Positions 32,878 through 41,790 of a stretch of DNA of 64,000 nucleotides are shown here, one piece after another. Origin of the DNA: Polycyclovorans sp002706265 (GTDB lineage: Bacteria > Pseudomonadota > Gammaproteobacteria > Nevskiales > Nevskiaceae); the NCBI GenBank assembly GCA_963973915.1, contig CAXBBM010000007.1, forward strand, positions 1 to 64,000. Reading direction: 5' to 3'. Below the pieces are notes generated by a model. That model saw only the letters and a program-made list of their open reading frames with translations. It was not told the DNA's origin and searched no databases. The position numbers were made by a program, and so were the translations under genes. Numbering within the stretch: the stretch's first letter is position 1; each line of letters starts with the position of its first letter.

Positions 32878-34718
32878 CGGGCTGCCTTGGCTTTGGCGCT
32901 GCGGCGCATACGGTCGAGTTCTTCAATGTCGGCGACGCCCTGCACGGCGGCGGCCAGTTCGTCGGCAAACGCCTGCCGTCGCTGCGCCAGATCAGGCGCG
33001 CCGGGGGTCAGCAGATCGCGGTTGGCGGCCAGCGACAGCGCGTTGCCGAAGACCTCACGCGACACGCACTCGGGATTGCCCAGGCGTTGTTGCAGCACGT
33101 ACTGGCGGCCCACCCTCAAGCACTCTTCGGTGAGTGCCTTCTTGTCGATCTTTGCATCCACGGGCTGCGCCGCAAGGCGATCGGCCACGATGAAGTAGGC
33201 CTCGATGAACGGCGCCAGGACGCGATGCGCGATCAACACCGGCAGCTTCAGCAGAATCTCGCGGCGGTCCTTGGCGGTGGCCGCACGCTGGCGGAACTTG
33301 GGATCGATGATGCGGGATTCGGCTTTCTGCTCTTCTCGGAAGGTCGCCTTGTCGCTGAAGAAAAACTCGAACTTGAGCAGGTCGCGCAGCGCAAAGGCGG
33401 CCGCCCACGCACGTTCCAGGGGGCCGGCCAGATCGTCGTGCGTGTCATCCAGCAGGGCCAGCTCCAGAATTGCGCGGTTCACGAACCAGTGGATGGCGCT
33501 GTTGCGGTAAAACGCCGCAACCGAATGCTGGCCGTGTTCGATCTTGTACACCGTGGCCGTCCCGCCCTCGTGGCCGCTGACCACGCCGGCGCGCACCAGC
33601 GCGTGCAGGATGTCCTCCACGCCTTCGGGCTCGCGCAGGGTCTCAAGCCCGCAGCCCGGCAGTTGGCGGGCCTGGGCGTAGTCCAGCAGCGGCTGGACCT
33701 GATCGTGTACCTCGCTCAGGGTCAGGGCACGCTCGTGTACCCCCAGCAACGCAAAGGTGACCAGCGCCGGCGCCGTGACCGGCGTGCATTCGTTGATGCG
33801 CTGAAACACCTCGAAGGCGATCTTTGCCACCGTCCACTTGCCGCCGCCCTCGTGGTCGGCCCGCTCCAGTGCCTCGCGCAGTGACAGCGGCTCGCCGAAT
33901 CGCACATAGGCCTTGCCGATCCGCCGCTGCTGGGTGCGCGCGTAGCCCGCCAACCACAGCAGGTTCTCCTGCGCCTTGGGCGCGCCGGCCTCCTCGGCCG
34001 CCATCACGCCCACTTCATGCATCTGGTCATAGGTGGTCGAGACCGGAACCAGCAGCATGTCGTCGGCGCCACCGCTCTGAATGGCCGACACCAGATAGCT
34101 GAGCAAGCCGTACTTGGGGGGTCGCAGTTTGCCGGTGCGGCTGCGGCCGCCTTCCATGTACCACTCAAGGTTGAGCCTCTGCGAGGCCAGCCAGGCAAGG
34201 TACTCGCGGACCACCAGTTTGTAGATTTCATCCTTCTGGAAGCTGCGGCGAATCAGGATGCCGCCCGAACGGCGAACGATGGTGCCCAGTGGCCAGAACC
34301 CGAGGTTGTTGCCGCCGAGAATATGGTTGCGCTTCATGCCGTGATCGCGCAGCAGCCGCGACAGGATGAAGGGGTCGGCATACGAACGATGGGTCGGCAG
34401 ATACACCAGGGCGTTCTGCTCGTTGAGCTGTTTGAGGTTCGCCAGCGCGGCGGCATCGGCGTCGACCGTCCAGGCGCGGGTGTGCAACGGACCCAGGCCG
34501 TAATCGAACGCTGCCGCAAACGCCGGGCTCTGCACGGTGACGATCTCGGCGAGGCCGACCATGGCCTCGGCCATGACCTCTTCGGGCGAGCGCTTGAGTT
34601 GCGCGGCCAGGGTGGCCACCTGCGTCTGGAAGCGCTCGGTGGCGGCGACCTTCTTGGCCACTTGCCCGCGCATGATCAAGGTGGCCGCGACCACTGGATT
34701 GAGGGCCATCAGGTTCAT
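32874..34718 (-). CDS. plsB: Glycerol-3-phosphate 1-O-acyltransferase, PlsB family
   Basis: The 614-aa protein is shorter than E. coli PlsB (about 800 aa) but has its core. The HX4D motif is in YLPTHRSYADPFILSRLL, the G3P-binding region is GGILIRRSF and LEWYMEGGRSRTGKLRPPK, and VPVSTTYDQMHE is conserved. It acylates the sn-1 position of G3P to make lysophosphatidate. The ATGA overlaps on both sides tie it to the upstream hydrolase and the downstream HAD-PlsC fusion. It may be the GPAT-like class seen outside enterobacteria. Confidence 0.88.
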   Translation of the reverse strand: MNLMALNPVVAATLIMRGQVAKKVAATERFQTQVATLAAQLKRSPEEVMAEAMVGLAEIVTVQSPAFAAAFDYGLGPLHTRAWTVDADAAALANLKQLNEQNALVYLPTHRSYADPFILSRLLRDHGMKRNHILGGNNLGFWPLGTIVRRSGGILIRRSFQKDEIYKLVVREYLAWLASQRLNLEWYMEGGRSRTGKLRPPKYGLLSYLVSAIQSGGADDMLLVPVSTTYDQMHEVGVMAAEEAGAPKAQENLLWLAGYARTQQRRIGKAYVRFGEPLSLREALERADHEGGGKWTVAKIAFEVFQRINECTPVTAPALVTFALLGVHERALTLSEVHDQVQPLLDYAQARQLPGCGLETLREPEGVEDILHALVRAGVVSGHEGGTATVYKIEHGQHSVAAFYRNSAIHWFVNRAILELALLDDTHDDLAGPLERAWAAAFALRDLLKFEFFFSDKATFREEQKAESRIIDPKFRQRAATAKDRREILLKLPVLIAHRVLAPFIEAYFIVADRLAAQPVDAKIDKKALTEECLRVGRQYVLQQRLGNPECVSREVFGNALSLAANRDLLTPGAPDLAQRRQAFADELAAAVQGVADIEELDRMRRSAKAKAAR

Positions 34719-35545
34719 GGGGTCACGGCCTCCGCCTGGGTCGTCGTCTGCAAGATGATGTCCACGACCTGCTCGGGGTCGTCATACATGGGCACGTGCC
34801 CGACGCCGGGCATGGTCAGGGCGCGCGCGCCGGTCACCCTGGCGAGGATGGGCCGGCCAAAGGTCTCGTAGGGGATGACAAGATCCTTTTCCGCCCAGGC
34901 AATCGTCACCGGCGTGTCGCCCACATCCAGCGGCTGAATGGGCCCGGTCTCGCCGATGTTGGCCAGCAGCCTGGGCATGATCTTGGTGTTGCGAATGGCA
35001 TTCAGCGCACCCTTCAGCTCGGCCGGCGGGACGCGGTCGCCGTGCAGCATGGCCTGCTTGTTGAGCAGCCGCCGCACGAAGCCGAACCTGAGAAACAGCG
35101 CTGAAATGACCATCAGCACCGTGACCACCGCAAAGACGATGCGAAACATCTTCAGCACGCCCTTGAAGTCTTCCGGCCGGTCCCAGCCGCCCCCGGGTGA
35201 CAGGGCGGTTGCCGATTGCACCAGCCCGCGACGCACCAGCTCCAGCGAGATCCACCCGCCCAGGGAATTGCCGCAGACATGCGGGCGCACAATGCCGCGT
35301 GCGCGCAGGTCCTGCTCCAGCACATCGACGATGGCCTGCACGGAAGGCTCGACGCCGTCCGGCAGCGGCGTCCCGCCGTGATGCCCGGGCAGGGTGAGGG
35401 CAACGACCCGGTGGCGCTTGCCCAACGCGGCCAGCACCGGTTTCCAGATGTGCCAACTGCCTCCCAATCCGTGCAACAGCAGCAAGGTCGAGCCCTGCCC
35501 GCCTTCGTAAGCCGCCTGCGTTTCCTGCGCGTTGTCCGCACTCAT
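34715..35545 (-). CDS. Alpha/beta hydrolase heading the plsB operon
   Basis: The 276-aa hydrolase has LLLHGLGGSWHIWKPVLAAL, the nucleophile elbow HVCGNSLGGWISLEL, an acidic residue in IAWAEKDLVIP and the catalytic His in GVGHVPMYDDP. A central hydrophobic stretch (about 138-155) could dip into the membrane. It is the first gene of the overlapping operon with plsB, HAD-plsC and gpsA. A lipid-ester substrate is likely but unproven. Confidence 0.8.
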   Translation of the reverse strand: MSADNAQETQAAYEGGQGSTLLLLHGLGGSWHIWKPVLAALGKRHRVVALTLPGHHGGTPLPDGVEPSVQAIVDVLEQDLRARGIVRPHVCGNSLGGWISLELVRRGLVQSATALSPGGGWDRPEDFKGVLKMFRIVFAVVTVLMVISALFLRFGFVRRLLNKQAMLHGDRVPPAELKGALNAIRNTKIMPRLLANIGETGPIQPLDVGDTPVTIAWAEKDLVIPYETFGRPILARVTGARALTMPGVGHVPMYDDPEQVVDIILQTTTQAEAVTP

Positions 35546-35576
35546 CGGTTTCCCCCTGATGGCGTTTCTCCGTCCG

Positions 35577-35596
35577 CCCGGTTTATCACTACCGGG
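35577..35596 (-). promoter_or_regulatory. Inverted repeat in the promoter region of the phosphatidate operon
   Basis: CCCGGT and ACCGGG flank 8 nt (TTATCACT), 31 bp upstream of the operon's first start codon. On the minus strand the AT-rich centre (AGTGATAA) is the only -10-like sequence nearby, so a regulator bound here could control the operon. The remaining bases up to 35798 show no gene I can support. Confidence 0.4.
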
Positions 35597-35798
35597 TCAC
35601 TGTTCCCGCTCATTCATACACCATGCCAGAGCGTGACGACGAAAAAAAAGGTCGAAACCCGATCGCTTTTGATGCCCCTTGCGCCTGAACGGCCTGTGGG
35701 GTTATCGCGGCTTGGCCGGTCGGGCCATCGTTCGCCTCAGCGGTTGCGTCGTCGAAGGCGGGCGCGTGGGGCGCGGATTGTTCCCGCGCGCCTGCGGC

Positions 35799-36527
35799 CT
35801 AGACCAGCTGCGCCAGCAGCCAATCCGGATCGTCCAGCGGCAGGTCGTGCCCGGCGCTGGGATGCAGCGCCAGCGGCACCTTCCAGGCGGCCGCAAGGCG
35901 TTGCGAGCAGCGCGGCGACACCAACCGGTCACCGGCTGAACTCAGCACCCGGGTCGCCACCGCCGGTGCTGGCGCGGCGCGATAGCGCGCCGCCGCCGCG
36001 AGCTGCCGCAGCACGTTGCCGGCGCTGACCGGACACTGCTGCCGCCACTGCACCCAGTCGCACAATTGCGCGGCGTGCGCCTCGGGCCGGTTGCTGCTCA
36101 GGCGCAGAATCTCGGTCTCGATTTCCAACGCCGCGGGCGCGGTCAGCAGCAAGCGCAGCAGCTTGGACAGGGCGCGCGGCTGGAAGCGCTCCCACGGCGC
36201 GCTGTAGGGCCGAAAGCTGCTGTTGCACAACACCAGTTCAGTCACCGTGTGCGGTGCCTGCCGCGCCCACTCCGCGGCCACCATGCCCCCCAGCGACAGG
36301 GCCAGCACCCGCACCGGGCCGCCCCGCAGGCGCTGCCACTGATCGGCCACGTCGTCGGCCATGTCCGGCACGGTTGGGCCGCTGGTCTCGCGGTAGCGCA
36401 GGCCGTTGCCGGCCAGGTCCAGGGTGTAGGTCGAGGTCTGGCCGGCGGCGGCCAGACGCGCCGGAAAATCGCCCCAATGCCGGGTCTCGCGCATCAGGCC
36501 ACGCAGCAGCAGCCACGGCGTGCTCAT
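35799..36527 (-). CDS. Alpha/beta hydrolase family protein
   Basis: The 242-aa protein has LLLRGLMRETRHWGDFPARL (an oxyanion loop with R in place of the usual H), VLALSLGGMVAAEWARQ as nucleophile elbow, an acidic residue in SSAGDRLVSPRC and the His in PSAGHDLPLDDP. It resembles small esterases or BioH-like hydrolases. Its start overlaps the stop of the M14 peptidase gene by 4 nt, so the two are co-translated. The function is unknown. Confidence 0.72.
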   Translation of the reverse strand: MSTPWLLLRGLMRETRHWGDFPARLAAAGQTSTYTLDLAGNGLRYRETSGPTVPDMADDVADQWQRLRGGPVRVLALSLGGMVAAEWARQAPHTVTELVLCNSSFRPYSAPWERFQPRALSKLLRLLLTAPAALEIETEILRLSSNRPEAHAAQLCDWVQWRQQCPVSAGNVLRQLAAAARYRAAPAPAVATRVLSSAGDRLVSPRCSQRLAAAWKVPLALHPSAGHDLPLDDPDWLLAQLV

Positions 36528-37573
36528 GCGCCACGCCCGCTGTACCAGCGCGCCTGCGCCATGGCGGCGTGGTCGGCGCGGGAGCTGAGTTTGGGCAGCC
36601 AGCGGCGGGCACTGGCCGCCGCGTGGGTAAAGAAGTCCAACAGGGCGATCTGGCGCCGCATCACGCGCTCCTGCCGGTGCCCGATCAACGGATTGAAAAT
36701 GCCAAAGCGGTTAAACACCTGGCGTGGGTTCTTCTTGATCCACAGCCACGAGCCCATCTCCAGGGTCAAGGGCAGGAAGACCTTTTCGGCCGCACTCAGA
36801 GAGCGCTGGTACAGGTAATCCCAGAGGTCGCCGTGGGTCAGGTATTGCAGGCTCTGCGGCTCGAACACGTAACGGTGATGCACCATGGTCTGCTCGAAAA
36901 TCTGCGACAGGGCATGGACCTCGGGCAGATGCGGAATGGGCCGCGCGGTGTGCGCGTAGGGGAACCATAGCCGGTCCTGCAGACCGAAGCCGGAGTGGCA
37001 ATCCACCGTGAGGCTGAAGGGGCGCGGGTGCAGCTCCTGCTCGACGGCGCTGCACAGCGCCGCGCTTTCAAGCTCCATCGGGCCTTTGGCCGGGCCTCGA
37101 TACCAGGGCATTTCCGCACTCAGCCGCTGGCCGCCCACCATGAACGGCACAGATTCGGTGGCGTCGATGGGCGCGTTGCGCATCAGGTCGACACCGCGCG
37201 GATTGGCGCGGGTGCCCAGCCACAGGCCCCCCGGATTGACACGCGGCATCATCACGATGCGCACCTGCTGCAACTGGTGATGCAGCGCTTCATCCCAGGG
37301 CAGACGCATGACCAGCGAGCGCAGGTAGGCGGTCACCACGTCGGCGCCGATGCGCTCCAGTCCGTGCACGCCGCCGAAAAAGCCGATGCCCGGCTTGCTC
37401 ACGTCGTCGCTGCCCAGCGAAATCAACAGCAGGGGCAGCGCCGCCTCACCGGCCTGAACGGTGCCCAGGCGCCGAACCTGCAGATAGGGTTGCCCCTGCT
37501 CGATGAGAGCTTCGAGCGCGTCGAATTCGGCCAAGGGATTACCCAACATGTGACGATCGTGCCGCAGACGCAT
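36524..37573 (-). CDS. M14-family zinc carboxypeptidase-like protein
   Basis: The roughly 349-aa protein has the zinc ligands HxxE in FFGGVHGLERIGADVV and a distal His in LTVDCHSGFGLQDR. The catalytic Glu lies in LPLTLEMGSWLWIKKN, and the intermediate run MMPRVNPGGLWLGTRANPRG is typical of M14. It should remove C-terminal residues from peptides or act on amide substrates. No signal peptide is visible. The start could be 37573 or the Met eight codons later. It is coupled to the alpha/beta hydrolase at 35799-36527. Confidence 0.8.
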   Translation of the reverse strand: MRLRHDRHMLGNPLAEFDALEALIEQGQPYLQVRRLGTVQAGEAALPLLLISLGSDDVSKPGIGFFGGVHGLERIGADVVTAYLRSLVMRLPWDEALHHQLQQVRIVMMPRVNPGGLWLGTRANPRGVDLMRNAPIDATESVPFMVGGQRLSAEMPWYRGPAKGPMELESAALCSAVEQELHPRPFSLTVDCHSGFGLQDRLWFPYAHTARPIPHLPEVHALSQIFEQTMVHHRYVFEPQSLQYLTHGDLWDYLYQRSLSAAEKVFLPLTLEMGSWLWIKKNPRQVFNRFGIFNPLIGHRQERVMRRQIALLDFFTHAAASARRWLPKLSSRADHAAMAQARWYSGRGA

Positions 37574-37677
37574 GGCAAGCGTTTGACAGCGCCCTGCGCG
37601 GGCGCTGTCACGCAATCGTCACCGCCGTGTCATTGACCGCCGGGACAATCGGGGCCTTCTTAACAGAGGTGCGCCTC

Positions 37678-37824
37678 ATGAACGCCATTCGCCAGATCAC
37701 CCGTCATCCCTCGCCGCGCCTGATCGGCGGCATGCTGCTGTGGGGCGTGATGGAGGCCGCCGCGCTGCGCCGCACGCGCCGGCATCGCAACCCGCTGGCC
37801 CTGGCGCCCCAGCAACGCGCCTGA
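37678..37824 (+). CDS. Small hypothetical protein
   Basis: This 48-aa frame starts with ATG after GAGGT about 10 nt upstream. It has a central hydrophobic stretch (LIGGMLLWGVMEAAAL) flanked by Arg-rich segments. I do not recognise it. It lies between the divergent M14 gene and the nitroreductase gene, with 57 bp to the latter. A GACAAT element upstream (37644-37649) could be a -10. It might be a small membrane-associated protein. Confidence 0.4.
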   Translation: MNAIRQITRHPSPRLIGGMLLWGVMEAAALRRTRRHRNPLALAPQQRA

Positions 37825-37881
37825 GTGACCTGATTTGCGGGACACTGCGACCCCTTGCATCCGTCATCAGGAGGTCGCGAC

Positions 37882-38700
37882 ATGACCAGCACCCCCAAGG
37901 CCCCGGCCGCCCGGCGCGCGCGCGCAAACACCACCGCAGCGAAGCCCAAGGCCGCCGCCAAGCCCGGGCGCCACGCCGAACCCGCGCCGCCGCCGATTGA
38001 TGTCGAGGCCTTTCGGCAAACCGTCATCACCCGCCGCTCGGTGCGCCGCTTTACCGACAAGGCCATTCCACCCGCGGTGCTGGACGACTGCCTCGATCTG
38101 GCGCTGCTGGCGCCGAACTCTTCCAACCTGCAGCCCTGGGCCTTCTACAAGGTGCAGAGCCCGGCCAAGAAGCGTGCGTTGGTGGACGCCTGCCTGGGCC
38201 AGAGCGCCGCCAAGACCGCTGCCGAGCTGATCGTGGTGGTGGCGCGCACCGACACCTACCTGAGCCACGCCAAGCTCAATCTCAGCAGCTGGCCCAAGGG
38301 CAAGATCCCGAAGATCGTCAACGACTATTACGCCAAGCTGGTGCCGCTGATGTACACGCAGGGGCCGCTCGGGGCGCTGGGCCTGGTGAAAGGTCTCGGG
38401 GCCAGCGTGGTGGGGCGTTTCCGCCCGATGATGCGCGGGCCCTTCAGCCACGCCGAGATGAAGGTCTGGGCGGTGAAAAGCACCGCGCTGGCCGCCGAGA
38501 ACCTGATGCTGGCCTTTCGCGCCCACGGCTACGACACCTGCCCGATGGAGGGATTCGACGAAGCCCGCGTGGCCAGGCTGCTCAAGCTGCCCGATGAGGC
38601 CCACATTCTGATGGTGGTCGGCGCCGGCGAACGGGCCGCCGACGGCATCTACTACCCGCAGGTGCGCTTCGACCGTCAGCGGTTCGTGTTCACGGTTTGA
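37882..38700 (+). CDS. Nitroreductase-family flavoprotein with a histone-like N-terminal tail
   Basis: The 272-aa protein starts after a perfect AGGAGG site. Residues 1-38 are a Lys/Ala/Pro/Arg-rich tail (KPKAAAKPGRHAEPAPPP) like those of histone H1-like proteins. The nitroreductase fold follows with TRRSVRRFTDKAIPP (FMN-phosphate site), LALLAPNSSNLQPWAFYKV, AAENLMLAFRAHGYDTCPMEGFD and LMVVGAGERAADG. It should reduce nitro compounds, quinones or flavins with NAD(P)H. Its last 11 bases overlap the convergent membrane-protein gene. Confidence 0.85.
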   Translation: MTSTPKAPAARRARANTTAAKPKAAAKPGRHAEPAPPPIDVEAFRQTVITRRSVRRFTDKAIPPAVLDDCLDLALLAPNSSNLQPWAFYKVQSPAKKRALVDACLGQSAAKTAAELIVVVARTDTYLSHAKLNLSSWPKGKIPKIVNDYYAKLVPLMYTQGPLGALGLVKGLGASVVGRFRPMMRGPFSHAEMKVWAVKSTALAAENLMLAFRAHGYDTCPMEGFDEARVARLLKLPDEAHILMVVGAGERAADGIYYPQVRFDRQRFVFTV

Positions 38701-39166
38701 GCACGTGGGGTCCGGGCGCGGCAAACCAGCCGTACAGCAGACCGCCCAGCGCGCCGGTTGCCACCAGGCCCGCCAACCACGCCCATTCCAGGCTCGCGGG
38801 AATGGGCGAGATGCCGGTGAGCAGGGTGATGCACTTCAGCGCGGTCCAGATGGCGACGGCACCGGCCAGGCCGTGCAGCTTCACCGACGACACCTTGAGC
38901 ACGCGTTGCAGCAGCGCCGTCACCACGAAGGCGATCAGAAAGGCGATGGCGGTCACGCCCATGAAGTTCAGTCCAAAGCCCACCAGGTCGTGCATGAGCA
39001 TGCCCAGCGCCGCCCCCGTGTCCACCGGCGCGCCCAGCTCGCGCAGCACCGAGGTGGAGTGACAGACCTGCAGTACCGTCGCGGCAATCGCAGTGGCGCA
39101 GATGGCGATGATGAATGCCGTGGGGATGCGAATGATTGCGGGCGCTTCGTTGACTGCGTTGGGCAT
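38690..39166 (-). CDS. Hypothetical membrane protein with four transmembrane segments
   Basis: The 158-aa protein starts at MPNAVNEAPAIIRIP. It has about four hydrophobic segments, near residues 14-31, 58-85, 96-115 and 125-146. The first loop includes VCHSTSVLRELGAPVD. I do not recognise a characterised family. It is convergent with and overlaps the nitroreductase gene by 11 bp, and is divergent from the PQQ-type sugar dehydrogenase gene. Confidence 0.6.
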   Translation of the reverse strand: MPNAVNEAPAIIRIPTAFIIAICATAIAATVLQVCHSTSVLRELGAPVDTGAALGMLMHDLVGFGLNFMGVTAIAFLIAFVVTALLQRVLKVSSVKLHGLAGAVAIWTALKCITLLTGISPIPASLEWAWLAGLVATGALGGLLYGWFAAPGPHVLKP

Positions 39167-39300
39167 CGTCGGTCCGGCATCGAATACGGCGCCGATGATG
39201 CCGCATCCACCCCGGCCTTGTGTGCCGGGCCGGCCACGCCGGGTGAACATTCGGCATGGACTGGTAGTCTTTCCCACACCCATCTGTTCAGAGTTCAGAG

Positions 39301-40407
39301 ATGATCTTCCGTGCGCTGCTCCTCGCCACCAGTCTGCTTGCCGTGCCCGCCGAGGCGGCCTCCGGCATCAAGGTCGAAACCGTGGCCGAAGGCCTCAGTT
39401 TCCCCTGGGCCATGGCCTTTCTGCCTGACGGCAGCGCGCTGATCACCGAGCGCAGCGGCAATCTGCGTGTCTGGCGCGACGGGGCGCTCGCCCCCACCCC
39501 CATCGCCGGCGTGCCGCCGGCGTATGTGGCACGCCAGGGCGGCCTGTTCGACGTGCTGCCGGCGCGGGATTTCGAGAAATCCGGGCACGTCTACCTGTCG
39601 ATGGCCCACGGCACGGCCGAGGCCAACACCACCCGCGTGATCCGTGGCCGCTACACCGGCAGCGCGCTGGAAGACATCGAAGTCATTTTCGACGCCGCCC
39701 CCACGCGCAACACGGCCGTGCACTACGGCGGCCGCATGGCGTGGTTGCCCGACGGCACGCTGGTGCTCAGCCTCGGAGACGGCTACGACTTCCGCTACGA
39801 GGCGCAGGACCCGGCCAACCACCTCGGCGCGATCGTGCGGATCACGCCAGACGGCGCCGTGCCCGACGACAATCCCTTCGTCGGCGAGGCCGACAAGGCG
39901 CCCGAGGTCTACAGCTACGGCCACCGCAGCGTGCAGGGCCTGGCCTACGACGCCACGCGCAAAACCCTGTGGGCGCACGAGCACGGACCGCGTGGCGGCG
40001 ACGAGTTGAACCGCATCAAACCCGGCAAGAACTACGGCTGGCCGGTGGCCACCTTCGGTGTGGAGTACGCCGGCACCCAGATCACCCCGCACACCTCACG
40101 GCCCGACATGGAAGATCCGGTGCTGCACTGGACCCCATCAATCGCGCCCTCGGGCCTCGCGGTGTACGACGCCGACCTGTTCGCACAGTGGAAGGGCAGC
40201 CTGCTGATCACCGCGCTGGCCCATCGCATGCTGGTGCGCGTGAGCTTTGATGACGACGGCCAGCCCCGGCAGGAGCGGCTGCTGGCCGACCGCAAAGCGC
40301 GCCTGCGTTCGGTCACCGTTGGCCCGGACGGCGCGGTCTACGTGCTCACCGACGCTGCCGACGGCGCGGTGCTCAAACTGACGCCCGCCAGCGAATCGTC
40401 ACCCTGA
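39301..40407 (+). CDS. PQQ-dependent sugar dehydrogenase-like beta-propeller protein
   Basis: The 368-aa periplasmic protein has a signal peptide ending at AEAAS. The soluble aldose dehydrogenase pattern follows: GLSFPWAMAFLPDGSALITER, HYGGRMAWLPDGTLVLSLGD with the catalytic-type His, YSYGHRSVQGLAYD, HEHGPRGGDELNRIKPGKNYGWP and APSGLAVYDADLF. It should oxidise aldoses with PQQ as cofactor. No PQQ synthesis gene is in the window. Confidence 0.9.
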   Translation: MIFRALLLATSLLAVPAEAASGIKVETVAEGLSFPWAMAFLPDGSALITERSGNLRVWRDGALAPTPIAGVPPAYVARQGGLFDVLPARDFEKSGHVYLSMAHGTAEANTTRVIRGRYTGSALEDIEVIFDAAPTRNTAVHYGGRMAWLPDGTLVLSLGDGYDFRYEAQDPANHLGAIVRITPDGAVPDDNPFVGEADKAPEVYSYGHRSVQGLAYDATRKTLWAHEHGPRGGDELNRIKPGKNYGWPVATFGVEYAGTQITPHTSRPDMEDPVLHWTPSIAPSGLAVYDADLFAQWKGSLLITALAHRMLVRVSFDDDGQPRQERLLADRKARLRSVTVGPDGAVYVLTDAADGAVLKLTPASESSP

Positions 40408-40418
40408 CCCCGCGGGGC

Positions 40419-41711
40419 TCAGGCGGCGGGGCGCCTTGAGGCACGCCAGCGCTTGAAGGCAGTGACGTACTCGTCCATCAGATAGCTGAACGTGGCGCGC
40501 CACAGACCGTAGTGGTGACGCTTGGTGCCGTCGCCCAGGCGCGCGATCTGCAGGCAGTACCAGCCCAGCTGACCGATGGTGTGCACGATCTTGATGACGT
40601 ACAGGTGGCTGTTCTTGCCCAGCCACTGCGCGTCACCGAGCGACAGGTCGTGCTCGAACGAGGGCAAGGTGGTCATGCGGCCGCCGAACATTTGTTTGGG
40701 CGCATCCGGGTGCGTGCACAGCGGCCGCGCCAGACCCACGACATCGCAATGGCCTTCTGCGAGCGCGGCGTTGATGCCCTCGGCGCTGCGGAACCCGCCG
40801 GTCACCATCAGCGGCATCTTCGCCACCGTGCGGATGCTTTCGGCGTAATCGAGAAAATATGCTTCACGGGCGCGCGTGCTCTTGCGTTCCACGGCGCTGT
40901 CGTCCCGGCCATCGACGCCCAGCAGCTTGGGCTGTTCATAGGTGCCGCCGGAGATTTCGAGCAGATCGACACGCTCGTCATTGAGCCATTGCACGACCTG
41001 CAGGCAGTCGTCGTGGGTGAAGCCGCCTTTGCGGAAATCATCGGAATTGAGCTTGACCGCGACCGGAAAATCGTCGCCCACGGCGGCCCGGGTGGCGCGC
41101 AAGACCTCCAGCAGAAAGCGTGCGCGGTTCTCCAGCGCGCCGCCCCATTCGTCGCCCCGGCGATTGGTCACCGGCGACAGGAACGACGACAGCAGATAGC
41201 CGTGCGCGGCGTGCACCTGCACGCCGGTGAAGCCCGCGTCGCGGGCGGTGACCGCCACATGCGCGAAGCGGCGGATGAAGTCTTCGATCTCGTCGCCGGT
41301 CATCTCCCGGGGCTTGGCGTAGTTGGCGAGCATGTCGAGCTGCACGGCCGACGGCCCCATCGGGTCCAGGGTGACGTACCGCGGCGTCTGCCGGCCGGGA
41401 TGCGAAATCTGCATCCACAGGTGATTGCCGGCCTCGGTGCCGGCCCTGGCCCAGTTGCGCAGGCCATCGACACCGCCGTTGCCATCGATGGCCACGTTGC
41501 CCGGCCGCTCCAGCCGCAGCCGGTCGATCATCACGTTGCCAGAAATCAGCAGACCCGCACCGCCGTGCGACCACTGCCGATAGGCGCGGGCGTGGCGCTC
41601 GGTGGCGCGCAGCCAGGGGTCGGCCAGCCCTTCGGTCATCGCCGCCTTGGCGATGCGGTTGGGCAGGGTGGCGCCGCAAGGCAGCGTGAATGCGTCGGTC
41701 ATCGTGGTCAT
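40419..41711 (-). CDS. NADH:flavin oxidoreductase, Old Yellow Enzyme family
   Basis: The 430-aa TIM-barrel flavoprotein has LPNRIAKAAMTEGLAD, ISGNVMIDRL, WMQISHPGRQ and the family signature VHAAHGYLLSSFLSPVTNRRGDEWGG. VKLNSDDFRKGG, TGGFRSAEG and the phosphate-binding VGLARPL follow. It probably reduces activated C=C bonds or is an oxidoreductase of degradation pathways. A roughly 60-aa C-terminal extension (HTIGQLGWYCLQIARLG onward) goes beyond the barrel and is seen in a subgroup. The start MTTMTDAFTLP is the first Met before the fold. Confidence 0.85.
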   Translation of the reverse strand: MTTMTDAFTLPCGATLPNRIAKAAMTEGLADPWLRATERHARAYRQWSHGGAGLLISGNVMIDRLRLERPGNVAIDGNGGVDGLRNWARAGTEAGNHLWMQISHPGRQTPRYVTLDPMGPSAVQLDMLANYAKPREMTGDEIEDFIRRFAHVAVTARDAGFTGVQVHAAHGYLLSSFLSPVTNRRGDEWGGALENRARFLLEVLRATRAAVGDDFPVAVKLNSDDFRKGGFTHDDCLQVVQWLNDERVDLLEISGGTYEQPKLLGVDGRDDSAVERKSTRAREAYFLDYAESIRTVAKMPLMVTGGFRSAEGINAALAEGHCDVVGLARPLCTHPDAPKQMFGGRMTTLPSFEHDLSLGDAQWLGKNSHLYVIKIVHTIGQLGWYCLQIARLGDGTKRHHYGLWRATFSYLMDEYVTAFKRWRASRRPAA

Positions 41712-41790
41712 GGCAGGGGGCTTCGCAAATTGAACGACCCGCATCTTGCCAGCGCGCCCGCACTTTCGCCGGCGCCTTGTAGAAGCGTGA

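Noticed and set aside
31663..33198. 511-codon plus-strand frame opposite the HAD-PlsC gene
   Set aside because: No family motifs, and it covers a coupled operon on the other strand.
35679..35939. 86-codon plus-strand frame in the gap before the alpha/beta hydrolase
   Set aside because: Most of it overlaps the hydrolase gene in antisense, and no ribosome binding site or conserved motif is visible.
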